In this document: positions 1 through 8,103 of the stretch, piece after piece
Position numbering within the stretch: the first letter of the stretch is position 1
How the letters are laid out: each line of letters opens with the position of its first letter
Assembly: GCA_963582345.1 (NCBI GenBank)
Contig: CAUZSN010000056.1
Coordinates: forward strand, 1-18,023
Length of the DNA: 18,023 nt
Direction: 5' to 3'
DNA from: CAUZSN01 sp963582345
Lineage (GTDB): Bacteria; Planctomycetota; Planctomycetia; Planctomycetales; Planctomycetaceae
Notes under the pieces: generated by a model
What the model saw: only the letters and a program-made list of their open reading frames with translations
Databases searched by the model: none
Told to the model about the DNA's origin: nothing
Made by a program: the position numbers and the translations under genes

Positions 1-334
1 CGCAATTTGATAATTTCCTGGAATGTTCGTTCACAACGAGATGAGCAGATTCGACTAGACATCAACCACAACAGCTAAATTCCGCTCCAACGGGCTGCAT
101 ACACCGGCTGCATCGAATTTCTCAGCGTCTTTGTGAAAACGTGCGTACTGTTCATGAAAAGTGGTGGAGTTCGACACCAACCAGATGTACCTTAGCATTT
201 GTGCACTTATCTGCATGGTGCCGCAAGCCCCTGGAAAATTGGGGTTTCTTCATTTGCGTCAGACCGTCAATGCGAGTCCGTGCGGCAGGAAACGGCAGAG
301 CTGATGCACCGGAGTTTTTTGGACGAGTCTCACA
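1..334. other. Gene-free left edge
   Basis: I see no supported gene here. One plus-strand frame is open from the window edge to a TAA at 76-78 (25 codons), which could be the tail of a gene entering from the left, but an opening that short is expected by chance. The only structure noted is the small hairpin at 225-247. The clpX stop codon lies at 335-337 and no convincing terminator follows it on the minus strand. Confidence 0.5.
225..247 (+). terminator. Possible weak intrinsic terminator, plus strand
   Basis: AAGCCCC (225-231) can pair with GGGGTTT (241-247), with one G-T wobble and a 9-nt loop, and is followed by TTCTTCATTT. The T-rich tail is on the plus-strand side, so it would stop transcription entering from the left, not clpX. 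The stem is short and no gene clearly needs it. Confidence 0.2.
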
Positions 335-1618
335 TTATGCTGCGGCGGAGTCGTCTTGGATAAACATCCGTTCTTCGCCCCGTGCCACTTCCTGAGTTAC
401 GACGTATTGCCGTCCAGGCTTCTGATCGGGAAGCTCGTACAAGATGTCGAACATGACGTCTTCAATGACACTTCGCAATCCACGGGCACCAGTCTCTTTA
501 CGCATTGCTGAAACAGCAATCTCGTGAAGAGCGTCATCGGTAAACTCCAATTCCGCATTTTCCATCTCGAAGAACTTCTTATATTGCTTGACCAACGAGT
601 TCTTCGGTTCGACCATGATCTGCACTAGATCGTCTGTGCCAAGGTGTAAAAGCCCGCTAAGTATCGGCAGACGGCCCACCAATTCGGGAATGAGACCGAA
701 CTCTAGAATGTCATCAACGCTGACATCTTGCAGCATGGTTCGTCGCTCTGGATCACCCACATCTGGCACCGCCGGGCGGCCGAAGCCAATCATTTTGTGG
801 CCGAGGCGCTTAGCAATGATGTCCTCCAAGCCGACAAATGTCCCGCCACAAATAAATAGAATGTTCGTCGTGTCGATTTGAATGTACTGCTGCTCAGGAT
901 GCTTGCGACCTCCCTGAGGTGGAACGTTGGCCACCGTGCCTTCCAGCATTTTCAATAACGCCTGCTGCACGCCTTCGCCAGATACATCGCGAGTAATCGA
1001 CACGTTATTGTTCGTCTTGCCGATCTTGTCGATCTCGTCAATGAACAGAATGCCGCGCTGAGCCGCCTCAATGTCAAAATCAGCCGCATGCAAAAGTTTC
1101 AACAACAAATTCTCGACATCTTCGCCAACGTAGCCGGCTTCGGTCAGAGTGGTTGCGTCTCCGATGGCAAAGGGCACTTGCAGGTAGCGGGCCAGCGTCC
1201 TTGCCAGCAGCGTCTTGCCACAGCCTGTCGGACCGATCAGCAGAATATTTGATTTTTCAATTTCGACGTCGCTGTCAGATTCCTCGGACAACATCAACCG
1301 TTTGTAGTGATTGTGCACGGCGACCGCCAACACCTTTTTCGGATGTATCTGGCCAATCACGTACTGATCCAAATGTTGGACAATTTCTCGAGGGGTTGGA
1401 ACTTTGGTGAACAGTTTCCCGGGATCACCGTGACGACGACGTTCCTGGTCCAGAATGGACTGACAAAGCTCGATGCAATCGCCACAGACATAGACATCAT
1501 CAGGCCCTTCCACAAGTGGCCCGACTTCTCGATAGCTCTTGCGACAGAAAGAACAGTTCGCGTTCTTCTTGCCCATAGAACTGCGCTTTCCCGAATGGAT
1601 GTCCTTGCTGGAAGGCAT
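335..1618 (-). CDS. clpX: ATP-dependent Clp protease ATP-binding subunit ClpX
   Basis: AAA+ unfoldase that recognises tagged proteins, unfolds them with ATP and feeds them to ClpP in the cytoplasm. The 427 residues match normal ClpX length. The N-terminal zinc domain has four cysteines (C22, C25, C45, C48). Walker A is GPTGCGKT (129-136), the pore loop GYVG is at 162-165, Walker B is LFIDEID (191-197) and the RKH pore loop is at 238-240. The IGF tripeptide that docks on ClpP follows (in KMIGFG), then the ELVGRLP arginine-finger region and the sensor-2 motif GARGLR. The presence of IGF implies a ClpP partner, which is not in this window. The ATG at 1618 has AGGG seven bases upstream; a second ATG (codon 15) lies just before the zinc domain and cannot be excluded. 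A small SHOCT-like membrane gene lies 138 nt upstream on the same strand. Confidence 0.97.
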   Translation of the reverse strand: MPSSKDIHSGKRSSMGKKNANCSFCRKSYREVGPLVEGPDDVYVCGDCIELCQSILDQERRRHGDPGKLFTKVPTPREIVQHLDQYVIGQIHPKKVLAVAVHNHYKRLMLSEESDSDVEIEKSNILLIGPTGCGKTLLARTLARYLQVPFAIGDATTLTEAGYVGEDVENLLLKLLHAADFDIEAAQRGILFIDEIDKIGKTNNNVSITRDVSGEGVQQALLKMLEGTVANVPPQGGRKHPEQQYIQIDTTNILFICGGTFVGLEDIIAKRLGHKMIGFGRPAVPDVGDPERRTMLQDVSVDDILEFGLIPELVGRLPILSGLLHLGTDDLVQIMVEPKNSLVKQYKKFFEMENAELEFTDDALHEIAVSAMRKETGARGLRSVIEDVMFDILYELPDQKPGRQYVVTQEVARGEERMFIQDDSAAA

Positions 1619-1756
1619 TCAGCGTCCCTATCAACGTTGGTATCAATCGTTTGCAAAAGTAACCCGAGCAAGCCTACGGACTCGGTCGAGACCAATCTGT
1701 ATCGTTCAGAGTTTCAGGTTAGCATCCATGCTTTTTTTGCTTTCCGCACAGACGCC

Positions 1757-2059
1757 CTAATCGTTATCACCATCGACGCACTTTGGTGAGCCTTCGATCC
1801 GATCAATCAACTGACCTTTGATGGATCGGAATTCTTCTTCCGAAAGGTCACCTTGACGGTACAAATCTTGGAATTGTACTAGCATTTCGTGACCTGGAGC
1901 CGCAGGATCCTCATCTTCGCGAAACCACGTCCTGATCCGAATGACCAACCAGATCAAGAGGACAACCGACACAACCGATGCAAATACGCTCAACCATTCA
2001 TACCACGATGCGTCAAGGAACTTCCACAACGCTCTCTCCAAGCTGCGTTTGCCAGCCAT
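1757..2059 (-). CDS. Small single-pass membrane protein with SHOCT-like C-terminus
   Basis: A 100-residue protein of unknown function. Residues 23-42 form one hydrophobic membrane segment, followed by a basic/acidic stretch. Residues 58-87 (LYRQGDLSEEEFRSIK core) resemble the short SHOCT helix-turn motif, an oligomerisation or regulatory module often found at protein ends. The frame is open up to a TTG at 2101, but I chose the first ATG (2057-2059): it gives a compact protein and the upstream codons look non-specific. No clear Shine-Dalgarno sequence precedes either start. It lies directly upstream of clpX on the same strand, so co-transcription is possible, but the 138-nt gap leaves room for a separate clpX promoter. 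The SHOCT assignment rests on pattern recognition only. Confidence 0.7.
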   Translation of the reverse strand: MAGKRSLERALWKFLDASWYEWLSVFASVVSVVLLIWLVIRIRTWFREDEDPAAPGHEMLVQFQDLYRQGDLSEEEFRSIKGQLIDRIEGSPKCVDGDND

Positions 2060-2307
2060 CCGCAAGATCTGCAAAAATGATTGAAATGATGTCCGATTCA
2101 AATTCCGTAAAGTGCCATTATTGCGCTGGTTCTAGCGGTCAGCAAGCATCACCCAACACGTTAAAGTGCATTAATCTGCGGAAAAGTCAGTAAACCGACA
2201 GTCGCAGTAGTTCAATACCGGAAATGCCTCAGCGGACTCGTTGCTCAGGATCATAGTCGCCAACTTGATGAGCTTGCGGATGCGTTAAGACGATGTCCTA
2301 GCTACCC

Positions 2308-3531
2308 TCAGGCACTAGATCCATGTGAGTGAACAATGCTCCCTGCCTTGACGACAATCGATGGCTTCCTTAATGCGTTGAGATCTTGCAAAGGATTGCT
2401 GGCGATTAGCATGAGATCAGCCCCGTAACCAGGTTTGACCTCTCCAACCCGCCCCAGCCGTAAGTACTTTGCACTGTCGCACGTGACCGTTTGCAGCGCC
2501 TCGATATTTGACAGACCGGCTTGAGTATACGCAATGAGTTCGTCAACCAATGAATCGAATGGAGTATCCGTCGCGCCGCAGTCCGTTCCGCCCAAGATTT
2601 TCATTCCCAGTCGATAGAAGTGACCAGTGTTGGTTAACCTTCCTTCGAGACGCTCGACCGCCGCAACATCTTGAGGATTGTGAGATGATTTGGATTCGCG
2701 AAATCGATTGGCCGTTCGCAGCGCTGCGAATACGGTAGGGCTTACCACAACACCTTGATCACGAACCAACTTGGCAATTGACTCGTTGTAATGGTAGCGC
2801 CCATCGAGTTCAACAAAGCTGGCATGTTCGATCATATCTAGGCCGGCTTCAATCGCGCGAGTGATACTGTCAGTCGCATGACAGTGGGCAGTGATATGAA
2901 CTCCGTGGTCATGGGCCGCATCTGCAGCGGCCCGCATCAACTCGAGGGAAAGATCCGCCTCACCAGGGTTGGTGCCGGGTGTTAGTCCACCTCCTGACGC
3001 CATTAACTTAACGAATCGTGCACCGCTATTAATTTGCTGTGCAACTACGTCCCGGACTTGTTTTACTGACGCAACTTCCCCACCAAGAAAATGGCAATGT
3101 CCTTGGGTCCGCATTAGCGGTGAGCCACAGCTAAGGATGTGCGGCGCCACTGTCTCCCCAGCATCTATCTCACTTTGCAACTGCCACATTAATGACGCAG
3201 GTGCTCCGCAATCACGAATTGTGGTGATTCCCGCGGCAATGGCAATCTGAGCGTTTTGCCGCGCGACGTTCATTCGGGTCGTTTCATCCGCGTCAAGAAA
3301 ATGGCCGCGTGGATTGGAGCTGGCATCAAGAAAAAAGTGAGCATGGCCGTCAATCAATCCCGGACAGAGATATCGTCCGGCCCCCTCGATCCGATTGCCT
3401 GAAATGTTTTGATCGGCAGAACATACTTCTTGTATCGTTCCGTCCTGCAGAATCACGGATCGATGCTGATCTATGCGCCCTTGGGCCACATCGACAACGT
3501 GGACCTGATCGATTACGTCTTGAGTGCTCAC
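2308..3531 (-). CDS. Metal-dependent amidohydrolase (imidazolonepropionase/prolidase-like)
   Basis: A 407-residue member of the amidohydrolase superfamily, which hydrolyses amide or related bonds with a binuclear metal centre in a TIM barrel. Visible ligands are HxH (H63, H65), a lysine in FVKLM (K175, the likely carboxylated bridging residue), H216 or H218 in AHCH, H236 in IEHAS and the catalytic aspartate D317 in GGTDCGA. The ends (residues 1-55 and about 360-407, including GYGADLMLI) form the usual composite beta-sandwich. This pattern fits the subgroup of imidazolonepropionase-like and Xaa-Pro dipeptidase enzymes; the substrate cannot be read from sequence. No signal peptide is seen. The start is GTG at 3529-3531: an in-frame TGA lies 15 nt upstream and a GAGGGG purine run precedes the start. 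It is divergent from the PAP2 gene, with a candidate promoter at 3599-3625. Confidence 0.9.
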   Translation of the reverse strand: MSTQDVIDQVHVVDVAQGRIDQHRSVILQDGTIQEVCSADQNISGNRIEGAGRYLCPGLIDGHAHFFLDASSNPRGHFLDADETTRMNVARQNAQIAIAAGITTIRDCGAPASLMWQLQSEIDAGETVAPHILSCGSPLMRTQGHCHFLGGEVASVKQVRDVVAQQINSGARFVKLMASGGGLTPGTNPGEADLSLELMRAAADAAHDHGVHITAHCHATDSITRAIEAGLDMIEHASFVELDGRYHYNESIAKLVRDQGVVVSPTVFAALRTANRFRESKSSHNPQDVAAVERLEGRLTNTGHFYRLGMKILGGTDCGATDTPFDSLVDELIAYTQAGLSNIEALQTVTCDSAKYLRLGRVGEVKPGYGADLMLIASNPLQDLNALRKPSIVVKAGSIVHSHGSSA

Positions 3532-3598
3532 GACACCTGCCCCTCACTTGGTATACCAACCGAAACTCGCGATCATACAAGTTCGTCGTAAATTTGCT

Positions 3599-3625
3599 AT
3601 CGTATCAATTGTTTGGTGCAGACAA
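3599..3625 (-). promoter_or_regulatory. Candidate promoter of the amidohydrolase gene
   Basis: Read on the minus strand, TTGTCT (3625-3620) and TACGAT (3604-3599) are 15 bp apart. The -10 element is preceded by TGA, giving an extended -10 (TGNTACGAT). The predicted transcript would begin near 3592, about 60 nt before the GTG start. The spacing is short and planctomycete promoters are poorly defined, so this is tentative. Confidence 0.3.
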
Positions 3626-3634
3626 TTAAATTGT
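3607..3634. promoter_or_regulatory. AATTGT/ACAATT inverted-repeat cluster, possible operator
   Basis: The words AATTGT (3607-3612), ACAATT (3622-3627) and AATTGT (3629-3634) are arranged so that both neighbouring pairs are inverted. The second pair is a perfect 13-bp palindrome around one A. The cluster lies between the divergent amidohydrolase and PAP2 genes and overlaps the candidate -35 of the former. A dimeric regulator could bind here, but AT-rich palindromes also arise by chance. Confidence 0.25.
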
Positions 3635-3817
3635 TCCAATTCATGGTTAAAACTTCCAACGTGAAATAAAATCCGCCACGCGATTGCCGAAATGCCAAGA
3701 CCGAAATACTCGGACCTCGAAAAGGCCGTCGAATCGCTGCGATTAAGACGATAGACTGAAGGCCTGTTTAGTTGTCACAGAGCTGTCATTAATTTATCGA
3801 AATGGAGTTTACAGCCG

Positions 3818-4525
3818 ATGCGGCACATTGTTTCGCAAACAGTAAAATGGCTAGGCGGGCGATTGACCATACTGCCGGCATTGTTGCTCATTGTCGCGGG
3901 AACGTGGGCGTTTTTTGAACTGGCTGATGAGCTGGGCGAGCGCGAAATGGAAGCATTTGAACACAAGGTACTGCAAGCCTTGCGAAAGCCAGACGATTCT
4001 AAATCGCTGATCGGTCCCGAGTGGATGGATGATATCGTTCGTGACATTACCGCCCTTGGCGGCTATGCAGTTCTCACTCTGTTGACTCTGGCAGTTGTCG
4101 GATTTTTATGTCTGGACCGTAAATTCGCTGCGTCGTGGTTCGTCGTCGGCACCATTCTGAGCGGTTTCGCCGTTAGCATGAGCTTAAAAGCATTCTTCGA
4201 TCGTCCACGGCCGACCATTGTGCCTCCCCTTTCCGAAGTGTACACGTCTAGCTTTCCGAGCGGTCACTCAATGATGTCAACCATCATCTTTTTTACGCTC
4301 GGAACACTTCTGGCTACGGTGACCGCCAGACGGCGACTTAAGTTCTACTTTCTGGTCCTCGCCGTATTGTTGACTGGACTGGTCGGTGCGAGCCGAGTGT
4401 ACCTAGGAGTGCACTATCCGACCGACGTCCTGGCTGGTTGGTCGGCAGGTCTTGTCTGGTCCAGTACATGTTGGCTAATCGCTCGTTCCCTACAACGCTG
4501 CGGACGAATCAACACAAAAATTTGA
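3818..4525 (+). CDS. PAP2-family membrane phosphatase
   Basis: A 235-residue integral membrane acid phosphatase of the PAP2 / lipid phosphate phosphatase superfamily. It probably removes phosphate from undecaprenyl diphosphate, phosphatidylglycerol phosphate or a related lipid on the outer face of the cytoplasmic membrane. All three signature motifs are present: K124-x6-RP (131-132), PSGH (147-150) and SR (192-193)-x5-H199-x3-D203. Hydrophobic segments are near residues 16-34, 82-98, 105-122, 150-168, 175-192 and 205-222. The ATG at 3818 has a GGAG motif 10 nt upstream. The gene starts a plus-strand run and is divergent from the amidohydrolase. The specific substrate (BacA-like, PgpB-like or other) cannot be assigned from this sequence. 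Confidence 0.93.
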   Translation: MRHIVSQTVKWLGGRLTILPALLLIVAGTWAFFELADELGEREMEAFEHKVLQALRKPDDSKSLIGPEWMDDIVRDITALGGYAVLTLLTLAVVGFLCLDRKFAASWFVVGTILSGFAVSMSLKAFFDRPRPTIVPPLSEVYTSSFPSGHSMMSTIIFFTLGTLLATVTARRRLKFYFLVLAVLLTGLVGASRVYLGVHYPTDVLAGWSAGLVWSSTCWLIARSLQRCGRINTKI

Positions 4526-4528
4526 TCC

Positions 4529-4570
4529 ACACAATTCCAACGGCACCTTGCAAATCGGAACCAATTGTGT
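4529..4570. repeat. 8-bp inverted repeat just after the PAP2 stop
   Basis: ACACAATT (4529-4536) is the exact inverse of AATTGTGT (4563-4570), with 26 bp between them. It begins three bases after the PAP2 stop codon. There is no T tract, so it does not look like an intrinsic terminator. It shares the ACAATT/AATTGT word with the cluster upstream of the same gene. Confidence 0.3.
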
Positions 4571-4821
4571 ACTGCAACAAGGGTATCAACTCAAATTCGA
4601 CAAAGCCGCAGTTACACGATCGTGAGAAGTCAAGCAGATTGGCACCGCACGATAGATTTCCGAAATTCGGGACCTATCGCTCGCGAAACTATGATTGAGC
4701 AATCTCTGTAACAGTTGTTAAAGATGGGACATCAAAGACACTGATGACGTGAATCGCTCCTCCTGCTGGGTTCCGATTTCGCTAAAATCAGTGAGTTTCT
4801 CAAATCGCTAGGAGCTCATCG

Positions 4822-7800
4822 ATGTCGCGTCATGGACGATTCATCCTTGCGGCCGTCATATGGTGGTGTCTGCTCAGACAATTCAGCACGTTTGGCGCGC
4901 CACCCCATTTTTCGGTAAATGATCTCGAAAAAATCACACCGCCGACGCCTAGTCAGGATGATGCTAATTTAAATGATGTCTGCTTTATGGGTTCGAAAAT
5001 CGGCTGGGTGGTCGGCGATCACGGAGTTCTCTGGCACTCGCGAGATGGTGGTCTCACTTGGATGCTTAAGAAGAGCACCGTCGATTGCCCATTACGCAGC
5101 GTGTGTTTCTTGACTAATCAAGTCGGCTGGATTGTCGGCGGCCGGACTGCTCCGTTTACGCGAATAGGGTACGGTGTCGTATTGTCAACTACAGACGGCG
5201 GAGCAACCTGGCAGAAGTTCCCCGAGAACGAGCTGCCACAATTGCACTTCGTCAAGTTTTTCACAATGGGTGATGGCATCGCGGTCGGGGAAACGTCGTC
5301 CAAACATCCGACCGGCGTGTTTGTGACGAATGACGGCGGCAAGACGTGGCAAGATCTGGATGGTCCACGAAACAGTAGCTGGCGGACGGGCGACTTTTTC
5401 AGTGTCAAATCCGGAATCGTCGCCGGACTGCGGGGACGATTTTCACTGATTAGCGGTCGTCGGCTGCTGGATCCGCAAGCTAGTCAATCAGAACTTCGTG
5501 GTCGGCAGTGCGTGAAGCTGCAACTAAACCAAACCGGTTGGCTCGTCGGCGACGGCGGACTAGTTTTGTACACGGAAAATGGCGGTGTGGACTGGCAGCC
5601 GCCGCCAAAATCTCTCCCCGTCGATCTGCGTGACATCACCGATTTCAATACGGTTGTGTGCCGTGGTCGAAAGGCCTGGATCGCTGGTCAACCCGGCAGC
5701 GTCATCTGGCATACGAACGATGCCGGAAGCACTTGGACCAAACAATACACGCAACAACCACAGCCCATCCATGCGTTGCATTTCCGTTCGGAAACGAATG
5801 GTTGGGCGGTCGGAGCGTTTGGGATGATTCTGAAAACCGATGACGGCGGTCAGACCTGGCAAACCATCCGAGGCGATGGACGGCGGGTTGCTATGGCTTG
5901 CTTTCATGCACGGCCGAGTCAGGTGTCGTTGAAATTGCTGTCCAAGTATTCGGGCGAATTGGGTTATCGCAGTATGGTGTCTTTACCACCACGTCGAGAT
6001 ATTGGACCGGACGGACATGCTGCAAGGGACCTAGACCTTCGTTTGCACGAAGCAGTCGCAACGGCCGGCGGATCGATTGCAGAAATCGGTTGGCGACTTC
6101 CGTTGGCCGTTCCGGGATTGGAGCACGACGCAAAAAAACTCAAGGCTCGGTGGGACCGCGAAACTGACGGTCGATTGTCTGAAGTTGTTTTGGGAACTCT
6201 GGTTTGTCAGTTGCGAACGTGGCGACCCAGCGTCGTCGTCCTGGACCAGCCTGCCGCTGACGATGCCATAACAACTTTTCTAAACGACGTGGTCCTACAT
6301 GCTGTCGAGCAGGCTGCCGATCCGACACGGTTTATTCAACATTATGAACTGGCGAGATTGAAGCCGTGGCAAGTTCAGAAAATTTATCTGTGTCTGCCCA
6401 CAGGAAGCACAGGACACGTTCACGTTGATTCGTTCGAGTTGTTGCCGCGACTGGGGGCCACGGTCGAAATGGCTACGGCGTCCGCATACGGCAAACTAAT
6501 GCCGTCTATCGCACGCTCGTCCCGTCGCGATGCCTATCGATTGTTGATTGATCACACGCAGGGTATCCGTCTGACATCCGCTGGAGACTTGTTTACCGGC
6601 ATCGCAATGGCGCCAGATTCACCGGCTCGCAGACGATTGGTGGCAATTAACGACGACAAACTCGATCGTCAACGCAGGATCGCTCGACTGCAGCGAAACT
6701 TCCGCGCCTATACCGAACAGTTCCTAGACCATCCGCGTCATGCGTCACAGTTGATCGCTAAATTGAACAACATTGTCGTCGAAATGCCTGATGAGCAAGC
6801 AGCCGTACAATTGGCTCAGCTTGCAAACGAATACCGTCGCCGCGCACAGTGGGAGCTGGCCGAGTCAACGCTTGTAGAATTGGTAGACCGCTTCCCTGAT
6901 CAGCCGTTGGCACAGGATGCCATGCTCTGGCTGTTCCAACTCTGGACCAGTACCGAGGTCGCGTGGCAGCGAAGTAGGAACACAAACGTCCGTGGCCAAC
7001 GGTTGGCGCCCGACAAGCAGTCCGTCATCAGTCAGTTGCAAAAGACAGTCGGTCGCACGGACGATGATCAGCAGCAGCGAGAGAAATCATCGGGCAGTGC
7101 CGGCGCCAATTCAATGGACGTGGTCCTGCGCACCAACCAATTGCAATTTTCAGTTGACCAAGCCTGGCGCCAAGGTGCTGTTCGGAGCTGGCACCAAAAG
7201 GCTCTGTATATGGCAAAACGGGTCAAAGTGACATCTCCCGCATTGTACCACTCGCCACAAGTTGCGTTTACCTTGGCTGCATTATTACGTCAGCGCGGTT
7301 CCAGAAATTTAGCCGACGCCGTGTACCGACGTCATCAACGCGCCGGTTCCGGTGACCCATGGGCAAGAACTGCGCTGTCCGAAGTTTGGTTGTCGCAGCC
7401 GACCAACGTGCCGCCCAAGAAGTTTGTTATTTGTCGCTCGACAGATGTACGTCCTGTGCTGGATGGAATCCTTTCAGACGAATGCTGGCAAATGGCCAAA
7501 GAACTGACTCTAAAAACAACAGAGGACACCGTCTCAGGACGCGATCACGCCTTCGCGTTGATTTCGTTCGATACGAACTCCTTTTATTTTTGCGCGAGCA
7601 TTCCGCGCGTCGCCGGACTAGCCACCGATCGTCCCAAATTAGAAGGACGCACTCACGACGCCGATCTGAAAGGATTTGATCGTATCGGTTTCTATCTGGA
7701 CATCGACCGAGACTATGGCACGTACTACACCCTTGAAATCGACCAACGGGGATGGGTAGCCGAATCCTGTTGGCAGGACACTGGGTGGAATCCCAAATGC

Positions 7801-8007
7801 TACGTCGCCGCCGATGCTGACGACACTCATTGGCGTTTTGAAGCCGCAATTCCGTTTGAGGAACTCACTGCGCAGCTCCCGGACAGAAAATCTGTGTGGG
7901 CGATGGGAATCATTCGAACCATTCCCACCGTCGGCGTGCAAAGCTGGACTCATCCCGCCGGCACTCGCCCGCGACCCGAATCATTCGGGCTGGTAAAGTT
8001 TGACTAA
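4822..8007 (+). CDS. Exported Ycf48-like propeller protein with degenerate LmbE-like middle and CBM9-like C-terminus
   Basis: A 1061-residue multi-domain protein. Residues 1-25 look like a signal peptide. Residues 45-350 form a beta-propeller with six Asp-box repeats (HSRDGGLTW 72-80, then about 122, 168, 250, 297 and 338) and the recurring GW(V/I/L/A)xG strand, as in Ycf48/Hcf136-type proteins. Residues about 355-530 resemble the LmbE/PIG-L deacetylase fold (LRTWRPSVVVLDQP at 464-477; later ALxxxW/IYLCLP), but the family's metal-binding HPDDE is absent, with FHARPSQ in its place. Residues about 620-850 are helical and TPR-like. Residues 868-1061 match a CBM9/DOMON-like sandwich (PVLDGILSDECW; RIGFYLDID; WRFEAAIPF). 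An AGGAG motif (4810-4814) sits seven bases before the ATG. It is probably periplasmic or surface-bound and may bind glycans; no catalytic function can be assigned. The LmbE call is inference; the propeller and CBM9 calls are firmer. Confidence 0.88.
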   Translation: MSRHGRFILAAVIWWCLLRQFSTFGAPPHFSVNDLEKITPPTPSQDDANLNDVCFMGSKIGWVVGDHGVLWHSRDGGLTWMLKKSTVDCPLRSVCFLTNQVGWIVGGRTAPFTRIGYGVVLSTTDGGATWQKFPENELPQLHFVKFFTMGDGIAVGETSSKHPTGVFVTNDGGKTWQDLDGPRNSSWRTGDFFSVKSGIVAGLRGRFSLISGRRLLDPQASQSELRGRQCVKLQLNQTGWLVGDGGLVLYTENGGVDWQPPPKSLPVDLRDITDFNTVVCRGRKAWIAGQPGSVIWHTNDAGSTWTKQYTQQPQPIHALHFRSETNGWAVGAFGMILKTDDGGQTWQTIRGDGRRVAMACFHARPSQVSLKLLSKYSGELGYRSMVSLPPRRDIGPDGHAARDLDLRLHEAVATAGGSIAEIGWRLPLAVPGLEHDAKKLKARWDRETDGRLSEVVLGTLVCQLRTWRPSVVVLDQPAADDAITTFLNDVVLHAVEQAADPTRFIQHYELARLKPWQVQKIYLCLPTGSTGHVHVDSFELLPRLGATVEMATASAYGKLMPSIARSSRRDAYRLLIDHTQGIRLTSAGDLFTGIAMAPDSPARRRLVAINDDKLDRQRRIARLQRNFRAYTEQFLDHPRHASQLIAKLNNIVVEMPDEQAAVQLAQLANEYRRRAQWELAESTLVELVDRFPDQPLAQDAMLWLFQLWTSTEVAWQRSRNTNVRGQRLAPDKQSVISQLQKTVGRTDDDQQQREKSSGSAGANSMDVVLRTNQLQFSVDQAWRQGAVRSWHQKALYMAKRVKVTSPALYHSPQVAFTLAALLRQRGSRNLADAVYRRHQRAGSGDPWARTALSEVWLSQPTNVPPKKFVICRSTDVRPVLDGILSDECWQMAKELTLKTTEDTVSGRDHAFALISFDTNSFYFCASIPRVAGLATDRPKLEGRTHDADLKGFDRIGFYLDIDRDYGTYYTLEIDQRGWVAESCWQDTGWNPKCYVAADADDTHWRFEAAIPFEELTAQLPDRKSVWAMGIIRTIPTVGVQSWTHPAGTRPRPESFGLVKFD

Positions 8008-8090
8008 CTCGACACCGAATGGTAAACCAACAGAGCGAACACATGTTTCGTGTTGCGTCAGTCAAAACCTGACCTATGCCTAGTGCTGCT

Positions 8091-8094
8091 GGAG
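8091..8094 (+). promoter_or_regulatory. Ribosome binding site that sets the RNase HII start
   Basis: GGAG lies nine bases before the ATG at 8104. It favours that ATG over the GTG at 8050, which would add 18 residues not matching the family; RNase HII proteins normally begin only a few residues before the DEAG motif. Confidence 0.55.
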
Positions 8095-8103
8095 AGATAC
8101 CGA

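Noticed and set aside
1..78. Plus-strand frame open from the left edge for 25 codons
   Set aside because: An opening this short is expected by chance about a third of the time, and the peptide resembles nothing I recognise.
2083..2193. Plus-strand frame with a CxxC pair (CHYC) resembling half a zinc ribbon
   Set aside because: The second CxxC is missing, no ribosome site precedes it, and part of it overlaps the upstream end of the SHOCT-like gene region on the other strand.
3772..3800. TTGTCA ... TATCGA as a promoter for the PAP2 gene
   Set aside because: The -10 box matches poorly, and the implied transcript start would fall on the ribosome binding site.
8050..8103. GTG start adding 18 residues to the RNase HII protein
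   Set aside because: The ATG at 8104 has a well-placed GGAG and puts the DEAG motif at the usual distance from the N-terminus.
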